A stretch of DNA of 39,984 nucleotides from Fibrobacter succinogenes. GTDB taxonomy: Bacteria; Fibrobacterota; Fibrobacteria; Fibrobacterales; Fibrobacteraceae. Location of the stretch: assembly GCF_902779965.1 (NCBI RefSeq), contig NZ_CACZDK010000038.1, positions 8,655 through 48,638 of the forward strand, read 5' to 3'. Position numbers and translations under genes: made by a program. Positions 24,923 through 32,772 of this stretch are shown here, piece by piece (the stretch's first letter is position 1; each line of letters starts with the position of its first letter). The notes beneath the pieces were generated by a model that was not told the origin of the DNA, did no database searches, and worked only from the letters and a program-made list of their open reading frames with translations.

Positions 24923-26724
24923 AAATAAAATTGCCCCTTATTGGCATTATCGCTTGCCTTCTCGCCGTCTTTTCGTTTGCGGAAAAAGATGCCAACACGT
25001 CGATGTCTTATTATCAAATAGTTTTGGATTCGAATCGTGTTTTGGCTGACTCGACATTACGTTCGTTGTTCAGCGATACCTCTTCTAGTGAATATAAAGC
25101 TCTAAAAAGTTTGGAGGGAATCGTTTTTCGTGATTCGGAATCTCTTTTGAACTATGGCTTTAATTCGTATGTTTCTCTTTCGAATATTTGTGCTGATACA
25201 GGGAGTGTCTCGAAAAAGAAAGGCAAAAGATCCAGCCATCGTTGCACAGATCGTTATTGGCAGAATACTCAGGAATCGCTCCGGGATACTTCGAAGTTCC
25301 CTAAATTAGTTGATGCTTTGATGGTTCGAGAAAATGACTTGGACACATCCGTTGTCGTTAAATGGAGCGGTAAAGACTGTGGCTGTAGCCATAAAGATGA
25401 ACTTGACGGAGATGTGTTTGGAATCTATCCGTTCTGGTATGCAAAGGATTTAAAATGGGTTGATTTTGAAGGTATTACTCGGCTTTCCTATTATGGATTG
25501 AAAATTGATGATGACGGTAGGCTTTTCATGCCTTTTGGAAATTTGGCCTTGCCATATTTAGAGAAAAAGGAACATTATGATTTTGTGAATAAAGCCCACC
25601 GCCACTTTGTAAAACTTGATTGGATTGTTTTTAAGGACGACTGGAATAAATTAGAATCTTCGAATTTGCAATTGTTTTTTGCGAAACTTACCGATGAAAT
25701 AAATAAGTTGTTAAATAAAAAAATTAACTCGCCTTTGGAACGCCTTGTAAATGCTTTTACCTTTTATGCAGATGAATATGAAAATCGAGGTGATGGCGTA
25801 ACGCTTTACTTTAAAAATTATCCAAAGACCGATGTGGCTACGGAGGCTTTCAGAGTATTTTTCGGTCAATTGAAAAAAACGCTCTCTAGTGTAAATAAGG
25901 AAGTGCTTGTAAATATCATGATGGATCGTGCTGATTTGGCCGATGAAATGAAACGTCATAAAAAGTCTCAAGAAAATAGAGGTATTTATAGCTACGAAAA
26001 CATTGCTGAGCTTTTCGCTCTTTCGGAAAATGGTAAGAGGATGAGCAAAAGGCAAGTCAAGAATGAATTGAATAACCGTTTGTTCGTTGTTGTTGATGAA
26101 CCGGTTTCGCGAGGAAAGCGATTTATTATGGATGGCTTGAATCAGCATTTGGATGGCGTTGATCGCCGTAAACTTTTGCAAGCAATTGTGCCCGTTCTTT
26201 GGCTTGATCGAATGCAATGGAACCAACTTCCTAAAGATGCAATGTATTATGTTGATTCGTATTATGGCATGGGTATTGCACCCTATGTTACGGATGTTAA
26301 TGCCGCCGATACGACGTGTGACATTGATGGTAATCCGGGAGCCTGTATGATTCAGCATTTTGAAAATGACGAAGGAAAAAATGAACGACAGGGGAGTATT
26401 GCCATGTTTGTTTGTAAGCATCGCTGGCTGTTCCGCTTTATGAATGTTATTGCCTTTTTTGTGGCGGTTGCCGCTCTTGTCGGTTACTTTGTATCATACC
26501 GATTGGAAGATTATTTCAATAACCATTTGCTCTATTTATTGGGCATTGTCGTTGTTCCCTCGACAATCATGATGATTATCATTTCGAATTTCGATCCGGC
26601 TGTTTCTGCGATTAGCGGCATATTTGGAATGTTGCCCATCTTTATTTTGCTTTTGGTTATTGTTGCAATTCTTCTTTTGCAGGTCGAACGAAAAACGGAC
26701 GTGCCCAAGAGATTTAAAAAATAA
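24919..26724 (+). CDS. Exported GH18-like pseudoenzyme with C-terminal membrane helices, copy 1
   Basis: 601 residues. Signal peptide KLPLIGIIACLLAVFSFA (1-21), then a variable region (to ~155) and CGCSHKDELDGDVFGIYPFWYAK...VDFEGITRLSYYGLKIDDDGR (~154-201), the opening β-strands of a GH18-like TIM barrel. At the position of the GH18 catalytic DxxDxDxE strand it has GDGVTLYFKNYP (291-302), so the acidic residues, including the catalytic Glu, appear replaced. C-terminal hydrophobic segments near 500-520, 530-550 and 565-590 (FMNVIAFFVAVAALVGYFV, LLGIVVVPSTIMMIIIS, IFILLLVIVAILLLQ) anchor it, with a basic tail. It is coupled to the ATPase gene. Likely a periplasm-facing membrane protein in the eCIS operon; the GH18 assignment is from motif reading only. 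Confidence 0.7.
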   Translation: MKIKLPLIGIIACLLAVFSFAEKDANTSMSYYQIVLDSNRVLADSTLRSLFSDTSSSEYKALKSLEGIVFRDSESLLNYGFNSYVSLSNICADTGSVSKKKGKRSSHRCTDRYWQNTQESLRDTSKFPKLVDALMVRENDLDTSVVVKWSGKDCGCSHKDELDGDVFGIYPFWYAKDLKWVDFEGITRLSYYGLKIDDDGRLFMPFGNLALPYLEKKEHYDFVNKAHRHFVKLDWIVFKDDWNKLESSNLQLFFAKLTDEINKLLNKKINSPLERLVNAFTFYADEYENRGDGVTLYFKNYPKTDVATEAFRVFFGQLKKTLSSVNKEVLVNIMMDRADLADEMKRHKKSQENRGIYSYENIAELFALSENGKRMSKRQVKNELNNRLFVVVDEPVSRGKRFIMDGLNQHLDGVDRRKLLQAIVPVLWLDRMQWNQLPKDAMYYVDSYYGMGIAPYVTDVNAADTTCDIDGNPGACMIQHFENDEGKNERQGSIAMFVCKHRWLFRFMNVIAFFVAVAALVGYFVSYRLEDYFNNHLLYLLGIVVVPSTIMMIIISNFDPAVSAISGIFGMLPIFILLLVIVAILLLQVERKTDVPKRFKK

Positions 26725-26767
26725 AATGTGGCTTTAAATGGAAAAATTTTAAAGAAGGAAACGTACT

Positions 26768-28990
26768 ATGAAACTCAAATTTCCCCTTATTGGCATTTTG
26801 GCTTGCTTTCTCTCTGTCTTTTCGTTCGCAAAAAGCGATGCGATGAGTTACTACATGGTGTCGCCCGAAAAGGTAGAAGAGTACGTAAAGCTGGACTTGC
26901 TCAAGGATACCGTCAAGGCTTTTGAAATTCTTGACAAGTACAGGGCTTGGTTTTTCGAAAGCCGAGTCCAAATGTCCGAAACCATCCAGCAGGAACTCAA
27001 GGAATTTCCGCAATTCAAGAAAATCGTGAATAACTTTATCCAAGCGACATGGATATTGCGCGAAGACGAATCTATCGACAAATCGGGCATGATGAATTAC
27101 CGTGTTTGGCTTGGAGATCGTGGGCTTGATTCGCTGAAGTGGTATATCCGTAACGACTTGAAAAATGTCAACTATTCAAAGTCGGCCAACAAGTTCCTTG
27201 ATGATTTGCAGGGAATCATTTTTGCAGATACGTTGCTTGCGCATCATTATGCCATGAGCCTTTTTGCGGCATCGGTGGGTGTCTGCAACGATTCCGTGGT
27301 GAACCGTTATATTAAAGATGGTGACCTTAGGTGGAGTGACGATCAAATCAAGGAACTGTTTGAACAGCGCAAAGTGAAGCTTTCGGATTTTTTAAAGGAT
27401 ATAGAAAAAGAAAAAAAAGTAAAAAAAGGAAAAAAGCCTGAATCTGATATTGAACGTGTGTTAAGATTCCGTGAATTGTATAACGGCCGTATTTGTAACG
27501 ATGAACGTTGGAAATTCGTGTCCCAGGGCCTCGAAACTCTTTATTCCCGCAGCCTTGCTGACCTCGTCGCATTGTCGATGGTCAAGCAAAACACCTTTGA
27601 CGAAAAGACTCCTATAAACTGGAAACGAAAAAAATGCGGTTGCAGCCACAAAGACGAACTGAATGGGGAAGTGTTTGGAATTTATCCGTACTGGCTTGCG
27701 AACGATACGACTAAATGGATTGATTTTGAAGGCGTGACACGCATGGCCTATTACGGGTTGCGCGCAACGGACGAGGGTGCACTTGAAATGCCTTCGGGCA
27801 TGCTTGCCAAGGATTACTTGAACGAAGAACAAAATTATGAGTTTGTCAATGAAGCGCACCGCCATTTTGTAAAAATGGACTGGATTGTTGAAAAGGATGA
27901 CTGGAATGAATTGAAAAATCCCGATGCTCTAAAAGGTTTCTTTGCAAACTTGATAAATGAAATCGATGAAATCTTGAACAAGAAAATCAGTTCGTCTTTT
28001 GAACGCTTTTTGAACATGTTCTCGGTGTACGTTAACGAGTCTGATTTCCGCGGTGACGGCGTGACGCTGTTCTTCAGGAACTATCCGAAAACGAAGGAAG
28101 CGACACTTTTGTTCAATACGTTCTACAAGCAACTGCAAACTAAACTTTCTGAAAAGAACCCGAACGTAATCGTGAACCTCATGATGCATCGTTTGGATCT
28201 GAGCGAAAATGAACACGAACAGCTTTATGACAGCTTTACATTTAAAGACAACGGCATTTACAGCTTTGCGAACTTTGCAAAAATTGCGATAAACTCCGAA
28301 AATAAAAAATTCGCGAAGTATTCTGACCGCGGCAAGGATCTTAAAAACTACTTGCTCGTAGTGGTGGAGGAACCTGTCTCGCGAAGCAAACGCCTCGTGG
28401 TGAGCCAATTGAACCAGCAGCTGAACGGCGTTGACAGACGCAACGTGCTCCATTCTGTTGTACCCGTACTCTGGTTCGACAATAAGCAATGGAGCCAGTT
28501 GCGCGAAGACGCCATGTATTACAACGATACCTATTACGCCTTGGGCATTGCACCCTATGCGACCGACTTGCAGGCAAACGACTCGTGCCGCGTTTCAGGG
28601 AATCTCGGGATGTGCTTTATGCAGTACTTTGAAGTCGAAAACGGCAGCAGCGAACGCCAAAGCGCATTCTCGGCTTTTGTCTGTACGCACCGCTGGCTGT
28701 TTCGCCTGCTGAACTTCATTGCGCTTGCCATCGCCGTGGGCCTAATCGTAAGCTACTTTGTGTCTTGCCGTGTGTCGGACTTTTTCAACCGCCATCTGGG
28801 ACTTTTGCTCTGTATCGTCGTGTTGCCATTTGGCTTTACGATGGCGCTCCTTTTGAGCCTGGACCCCTCTGTAGCGGGATTCGGACTCATTGGAATGTCT
28901 CCCATTCTCGTTTTGCTTGCGATAATCATCGCCATCATCCTGCACCAAGTTTATATCCAAAATGATTTACCCAAACGCCGCAACCGGTAA
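26768..28990 (+). CDS. Exported GH18-like pseudoenzyme with C-terminal membrane helices, copy 2
   Basis: 740 residues, a paralog of the preceding protein with an almost identical signal peptide (LKFPLIGILACFLSVFSFA) and an N-terminal insert of about 140 extra residues including a very basic stretch (KEKKVKKGKKPESD, ~213-226). Shared core: CGCSHKDELNGEVFGIYPYWLAND (290-313), RGDGVTLFFRNYP (428-440, again no catalytic Glu), LLVVVEEPVSRSKRLVVSQLNQQLNGVDRR and VLWFDNKQWSQL. Three C-terminal hydrophobic segments (LNFIALAIAVGLIVSYFVS, LLLCIVVLPFGFTMALLL, ISPILVLLAII-like) are followed by RRNR. AAGGAA ribosome binding site; 43 bp after copy 1. Probably the last gene of the eCIS operon. Tandem paralogs suggest a hetero-oligomer or division of labour. 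Confidence 0.7.
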   Translation: MKLKFPLIGILACFLSVFSFAKSDAMSYYMVSPEKVEEYVKLDLLKDTVKAFEILDKYRAWFFESRVQMSETIQQELKEFPQFKKIVNNFIQATWILREDESIDKSGMMNYRVWLGDRGLDSLKWYIRNDLKNVNYSKSANKFLDDLQGIIFADTLLAHHYAMSLFAASVGVCNDSVVNRYIKDGDLRWSDDQIKELFEQRKVKLSDFLKDIEKEKKVKKGKKPESDIERVLRFRELYNGRICNDERWKFVSQGLETLYSRSLADLVALSMVKQNTFDEKTPINWKRKKCGCSHKDELNGEVFGIYPYWLANDTTKWIDFEGVTRMAYYGLRATDEGALEMPSGMLAKDYLNEEQNYEFVNEAHRHFVKMDWIVEKDDWNELKNPDALKGFFANLINEIDEILNKKISSSFERFLNMFSVYVNESDFRGDGVTLFFRNYPKTKEATLLFNTFYKQLQTKLSEKNPNVIVNLMMHRLDLSENEHEQLYDSFTFKDNGIYSFANFAKIAINSENKKFAKYSDRGKDLKNYLLVVVEEPVSRSKRLVVSQLNQQLNGVDRRNVLHSVVPVLWFDNKQWSQLREDAMYYNDTYYALGIAPYATDLQANDSCRVSGNLGMCFMQYFEVENGSSERQSAFSAFVCTHRWLFRLLNFIALAIAVGLIVSYFVSCRVSDFFNRHLGLLLCIVVLPFGFTMALLLSLDPSVAGFGLIGMSPILVLLAIIIAIILHQVYIQNDLPKRRNR

Positions 28991-29207
28991 TCAGCCCCAA
29001 ACCGCCTCCGAAACGTCATTCCGGCCAGAGCCTGTCCTGAGCACAGCCGAAGGAAGCCGGAACCTCCCTGTGTCATCCTGAACCCCGTAGGGGTGAAGGA
29101 TCCAGTGAAGTCTCGTTTGGCTTGTCATTCTCGACCGTCAGGGAGGGAATCCATAATTTCTCGGACGAAAATCCAGTAACATTTAACAAAACATAAGGAA
29201 ACATCTC
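28991..29207. repeat. Intergenic region rich in palindromic repeats
   Basis: No gene seen. It holds an imperfect inverted repeat TCATTCCGGC.../GCCGGAA (about 29021-29062), a GTCATCCTGA...GGATCCAG element (29072-29113) and a GTCATTCTC...GGGAATCC pair (29134-29161). It separates the injector operon from the cargo array and may supply transcript ends through its hairpins. AAGGAA at about 29198 serves the next ORF. Confidence 0.6.
29072..29113. repeat. GTCATCCTGA/GGATCCAG repeat, copy A
   Basis: Contains the hairpin CCCC-GTA-GGGG between GTCATCCTGA and GAAGGATCCAG. It is identical over its length to the copy at 29510-29551. Related shorter copies are at 29463-29497 and 29564-29602, so four lie within 530 bp around the small cargo-leader ORF. 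Confidence 0.75.
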
Positions 29208-29429
29208 ATGACCTCAACATACACTCAAAAATCCGACGCCATCCAGCGCATGGCAAGTCACAACGCCGCAAGCATCATGGACTCTTCTGCACAAGGCGCA
29301 AGCCTCCAGCGCAAAGCCGACATGATGGGTGGCACCATCCAATGCGAAGGCCTCGAAGATGAAGAATTGCCCGCCCAAGGCAAGTTCATCCAGCGCGAAG
29401 CCATCCCCGAAGAGGAAGAACTCGCGTAA
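29208..29429 (+). CDS. Small protein with eCIS cargo leader but no DUF4157 domain
   Basis: 73 residues. MTSTYTQKSDAIQRMASHNAASIMDSSAQGASLQRKADMM matches the first 40 residues of the larger cargo proteins downstream (xSxTYxQK...D-S-S-x-Q-x-x-SLQRKADM). The rest is a short acidic tail with QCEGLEDEELPAQGKFIQREAIPEEEELA, resembling the QRE/EEEEL linkers seen in DUF4157 proteins. There is no toxin domain. It could be a decayed cargo, a minimal loading competitor or a plug. It has a good ribosome binding site and is bracketed by palindromic repeats. Confidence 0.6.
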   Translation: MTSTYTQKSDAIQRMASHNAASIMDSSAQGASLQRKADMMGGTIQCEGLEDEELPAQGKFIQREAIPEEEELA

Positions 29430-29462
29430 TAGTGACCCGCCCCGCGAACCTCCTCCTCAAAC

Positions 29463-29602
29463 GTCATCCTGAGCAACGCGAAGGATCCAGTTAAGTCTAG
29501 TGTCGCATTGTCATCCTGAACCCCGTAGGGGTGAAGGATCCAGTGAAGTCTTGACCTTGCACCGTCATCCTGACGCTGAAGGCGGAAGGATCCAGTTAAA
29601 TC
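29463..29602. repeat. Three further GTCATCCTGA/GGATCCAG repeats
   Basis: Copies at 29463-29497, 29510-29551 and 29564-29602 fill the 200-bp gap between two cargo ORFs. All share the GTCATCCTGA start and GAAGGATCCAG end (the last reads GGAAGGATCCAG) with variable middles. Fibrobacter-type REP-like family by inference. Confidence 0.7.
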
Positions 29603-29630
29603 TTGGTTATACGTAAAAAAGGAATCTCCC

Positions 29631-31397
29631 ATGTCCACTACATACGCACAACGTCAAACTACAGCACAAAAGAAGGATGCCTCCTCCGCATCCTCGGTCC
29701 TTGACAATTCTTCGCAAAGCGAATCCCTCCAGCGTAAAGCGGACATGGCAAACAATGCGGCCCAGCGTGCGGAGGCTCCGCGACCGAACAACACGGGAAT
29801 GCCGGATAATCTAAAAGCTGGTATTGAGAGTCTTTCGGGGTTCTCGATGGACGATGTGCGTGTGCATTACAATAGCAGTAAGCCCGCTACCGTTCAGGCG
29901 CTTGCTTATACGCAAGGGACTGACATTCATGTTGCTCCTGGTCAAGAAAAACATCTTCCGCATGAAGCATGGCATGTTGCACAGCAAATGGCTGGCCGTG
30001 TTTCTCCCACCACGAATATCAACGGAATGCCTGTGAATGATAACGCTGCGTTAGAACATGAAGCCGATGTGATGGGAGAAAAGGCTGTGTCGCAAAGGTT
30101 AGAAAATGTAAAAAAATTACCAAAAAGCGTGCATAAGTTCGCTTTGCAATTAAAACCAGGAGATCCCTGCGATATGGTTTGCGCAGCAGATATACTATAT
30201 CGCGATGGGAAAAAAATCAAACATGTAAAAGGAGTTGGCTACAATGACTGTAACCCCAATAGTATTTCAAGTGTGTTGGAGGTGTTCAATCAACGTAACT
30301 TGACAAAATTGGCGACGCCAAATTATCAACATGGCCCTAACCCTCCAGGACAATGTGCAGAGCCGCACGCTTTTGCTGACGCTTTAAAAAAAGATTCTAA
30401 TATAAATGCGTCTAATATTTTAGATGTATTTATTAGTGAGTCTGTTATCAGAAAGTTAGCTACAAAAAAAATTACAAACGTTTCCACGGGAGACAAACCT
30501 CTTTCTATAAAGACATATTCAAGATGCGAGACTTGCGCTCAATGGATTCAGTCTGATGGACATGTAAAGCCTTCATATTTGCAAAAAGAAGAAAAAGATA
30601 AACCAGGCATCATAAATTTTTCAAACGAAGATTCATCAATATTGAAAAAATATGACAAAATGGATGACGAAAAAATGGTTTTCACTGAAAAAAAATTTCA
30701 TAATGTAAATTTTCTAATCCAGGAGCATAGCCCCCTACCCGATTGGTTTAAAGAAGACGATGAAATAAAAAAAATAAATAGCCAAGAAAATTTACGGACT
30801 ATAATAAAGAAACAGTTATTAAAAAATAGAACTTGTGAAATCATTAATCAAGCGATAAACATTGTGAGACTCGTGACAGCTTATTCAGATGTACAAGAAT
30901 GTAGCATATTCTCATCTGAATATGTAGAAAAAATCAATGAATTAAAGAATGTTCTGCGTCAAGAAGGAGCCAACAATCAAATTCAAGATCAGATAAAAAA
31001 AGCTACAGACAAAGAAACACAAAAAAAGCTTTCTATGCGGAAAAAACAAATAATAAAATCTTCTAAAACAATCAGGTCAGAAATTGAAAACAAAATAAAT
31101 AAAGAATGCGAAACAGTTTATTCAACAATTGACCAAATCGCAGAAACAGAGAAAGACTTGCGTCACGTTTACGAAACAGAGAAAGACTTGCGTCACGTTT
31201 ACGATTTCATTCAACAAAACAGAAAAATTGGAACGGATGAATTTACCATATCGGAAAATTTGGGATTTACAAAAGAATACACCGAGTATATTTTAGGCAT
31301 CTTAGCAAAAAAAAGTTTAATTACCCCCCCAAGAAATAGAAAAGAAAGGGACCTTGCGAGAAAAAAAGCAAGAGACAGAAAATACTCTTGGGACTAG
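29631..31397 (+). CDS. eCIS cargo: leader + DUF4157 + deaminase-like toxin domain
   Basis: 588 residues. Leader 1-42 ending SLQRKADMANN. DUF4157-type domain ~56-152 with DVRVHYNSSKPATVQALAYTQ, HEAWH (111-115) and EHEAD (142-146). A deaminase-like core follows: C242-A-E in GQCAEPHAFADALKK and CETC (299-302), the CAE...CxxC zinc arrangement of bacterial toxin deaminases (YwqJ-like by the CAEP pattern), with several Cys upstream. The C-terminal third (~330-588) is Lys/Glu/Ile-rich, probably helical, with a perfect tandem duplication of ETEKDLRHVY (30 bp, 31143-31202) and a winged-helix-like end. The C-terminal part is clearly AT-richer than the N-terminal module, suggesting a transferred toxin domain. 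The substrate (nucleic acid or nucleotide) is unproven. No immunity gene is evident. Confidence 0.75.
   Translation: MSTTYAQRQTTAQKKDASSASSVLDNSSQSESLQRKADMANNAAQRAEAPRPNNTGMPDNLKAGIESLSGFSMDDVRVHYNSSKPATVQALAYTQGTDIHVAPGQEKHLPHEAWHVAQQMAGRVSPTTNINGMPVNDNAALEHEADVMGEKAVSQRLENVKKLPKSVHKFALQLKPGDPCDMVCAADILYRDGKKIKHVKGVGYNDCNPNSISSVLEVFNQRNLTKLATPNYQHGPNPPGQCAEPHAFADALKKDSNINASNILDVFISESVIRKLATKKITNVSTGDKPLSIKTYSRCETCAQWIQSDGHVKPSYLQKEEKDKPGIINFSNEDSSILKKYDKMDDEKMVFTEKKFHNVNFLIQEHSPLPDWFKEDDEIKKINSQENLRTIIKKQLLKNRTCEIINQAINIVRLVTAYSDVQECSIFSSEYVEKINELKNVLRQEGANNQIQDQIKKATDKETQKKLSMRKKQIIKSSKTIRSEIENKINKECETVYSTIDQIAETEKDLRHVYETEKDLRHVYDFIQQNRKIGTDEFTISENLGFTKEYTEYILGILAKKSLITPPRNRKERDLARKKARDRKYSWD
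31143..31202 (+). repeat. Perfect 30-bp tandem duplication in cargo 1
   Basis: Two identical 30-bp units (31143-31172 and 31173-31202) encode ETEKDLRHVY twice in frame. The identity implies recent slippage or duplication. Confidence 0.9.
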
Positions 31398-31461
31398 CTC
31401 CCCCCCCCATTTTTTACTACTTTATCCATACCCCACACAAAATAAACTATAAGGAGAAAAT

Positions 31462-31638
31462 ATGACCGACAACAACAGCTGCCAAAATAAGAAGAAATGG
31501 CTAGATGTCTGCGGGCGATTGATTAACCTGCTGCTTGCCATTTGCGGCACGGCCACCGCAATATTCGCCTACCACGCCTCGCTGAATTCTAACGAGATTT
31601 CCAGGCGTTCCTTCGAAAATGCGGAACAATGCACTTAG
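31462..31638 (+). CDS. Small single-pass membrane protein, possibly truncated
   Basis: 58 residues after a strong AAGGAG site (31451-31456): MTDNNSCQNKKKWLDVCGR, then one hydrophobic helix (LINLLLAICGTATAIFAYHA) and SNEISRRSFENAEQCT before TAG at 31636. The same frame stays open for about another 100 codons past the TAG (LIISSNINTDSC...), so a single CAG-to-TAG change may have shortened a longer protein. The open stretch runs into antisense DUF4143 DNA, however, so coding past ~31800 is not credible. It sits directly after the deaminase-like cargo. A membrane immunity protein is one option, with no positive evidence. Confidence 0.5.
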   Translation: MTDNNSCQNKKKWLDVCGRLINLLLAICGTATAIFAYHASLNSNEISRRSFENAEQCT

Positions 31639-31808
31639 CTCATTATTTCGAGCAACATCAATACAGACTCCTGCCTAACTATAAACACCCAAAAAGATTT
31701 CAAAACAAATCATTCAGCGTCAATTCGTTCTGGATTTCGCAATATTTCAATTTCTGAATCATTACGAAAAAAGCCAAATGAAGTGAGATTTCGTAAAGGT
31801 TCAGCTAG

Positions 31809-32222
31809 TCACCCCACCCACTCCGCAAAATTCTCGGGCGTAACGGTCTCGATTTCGGCATCTGGATATCGGTTGGTAAACGCTTTGGTGACGCGGCTTT
31901 TCTTTTTCGGATTCCACTTGAATTCGAACGCCTTGATTTTTGAACCGCAGACTTCAAGATAGTCCACTTCCATCTGGTCGGTTGTCCGCCAAAAATAAGG
32001 GAGTCCATCGGCACGGCTGTAGGCGTTCCTTTTCATGCGTTCACTGATGGAGTCGTTTTCCCAGAGCGTCCCGATATCGTTCCTTTGCGGCACAGGTGTA
32101 AAATCGTTCAGTACGGCGTTGCGTATTCCGTTATCCCAGAAGTAATACTTTACGCCTTTCTTGATTTCGTTGCGCAAGTTGTTCGAATACGATGTTAACG
32201 GAAAAATGATAAACTGGCTTGA
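31809..32222 (-). pseudogene. C-terminal fragment of a DUF4143 ATP-binding protein, copy A
   Basis: The minus-strand frame reads FIIFPLTSYSNNLRNEIKKGVKYYFWDNGIRNAVLNDFTP, R-x-D-x-G-x-LWEN and YFWRTTDQMEVDYLEV...AFEFKWNP, the DUF4143 C-terminal half of AAA_14/DUF4143 ATPases (normally ~380-450 residues). The N-terminal ATPase portion with its Walker A is missing upstream, so this is a remnant. The ATG at 32177 would give a 122-residue product, but the homology extends in frame beyond it. A near-identical remnant is at 36221-36634; both belong to the duplicated block. Confidence 0.75.
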
Positions 32223-32772
32223 ATGTAATTATTTTTTTTACGTTTGCCTTTTGCAAACAGCTTTTTCTATATAGATTTTAAAAAAATCATATGCTTAGGG
32301 GCGCTATATGAGTATTACGTATGCACAAAAGAATAAAAATGCGGTACAGACGAAACGTGAAAATTCCGTCTCAATCATTGATTCATCTTCACAAAGCAAA
32401 TCACTCCAGCGTAAAGCTGATATGGTGAATAACGCTGCGCAACGAGCCGAGGCTCCGCGACCGAACAACACAGGAATGCCGGACAATCTAAAATCCGGTA
32501 TCGAAAGCCTTTCCGGTTTTTCGATGGACGATGTGCGAGTGCATTACAACAGCAGTAAACCCGCAACTGTTCAGGCTCTTGCGTACACGCAGGGAACAGA
32601 CATCCATGTTGCCCCCGGTCAAGAAAAACACCTCCCGCACGAAGCGTGGCATGTCGCACAGCAAATGGCGGGAAGGGTTTCGCCAACAACGAACATCAAC
32701 GGCATGCCGGTGAATGATAACGCAGCGCTGGAACACGAAGCCGATGTCATGGGCGAGAAGGCTGTGCAATGC
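31811..32772. repeat. Direct repeat A (~0.96 kb): DUF4143 fragment + promoter + cargo leader/DUF4157
   Basis: Nearly the same sequence recurs at 36223-37189 in the same orientation. Similarity begins at CACCCCACCCACTC and ends at GAGAAGGCTGTGCA, exactly where the cargo C-terminal domains diverge. Separation about 4.4 kb. It covers an antisense DUF4143 fragment, the upstream element and codons 1-152 of the cargo. Confidence 0.85.
32248..32307 (+). promoter_or_regulatory. Conserved cargo upstream element, copy 1
   Basis: CTTTTGCAAACAGCTTTTTC followed by TATATAGA, and ATATGCTTAGGGGCGCTAT just before the ATG, are shared with 36659-36721 and partly with 39205-39265. AGGGG 7 bp before the ATG is a plausible ribosome binding site. 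TTGCAA and TATATA are possible promoter boxes, though their spacing is short. Confidence 0.5.

Noticed and set aside
29072-29602. Possible CRISPR array from repeated 35-42 bp units
   Set aside because: Units vary in length and middle sequence, spacing is irregular, they flank ORFs and no cas genes are present; they are palindromic intergenic repeats.
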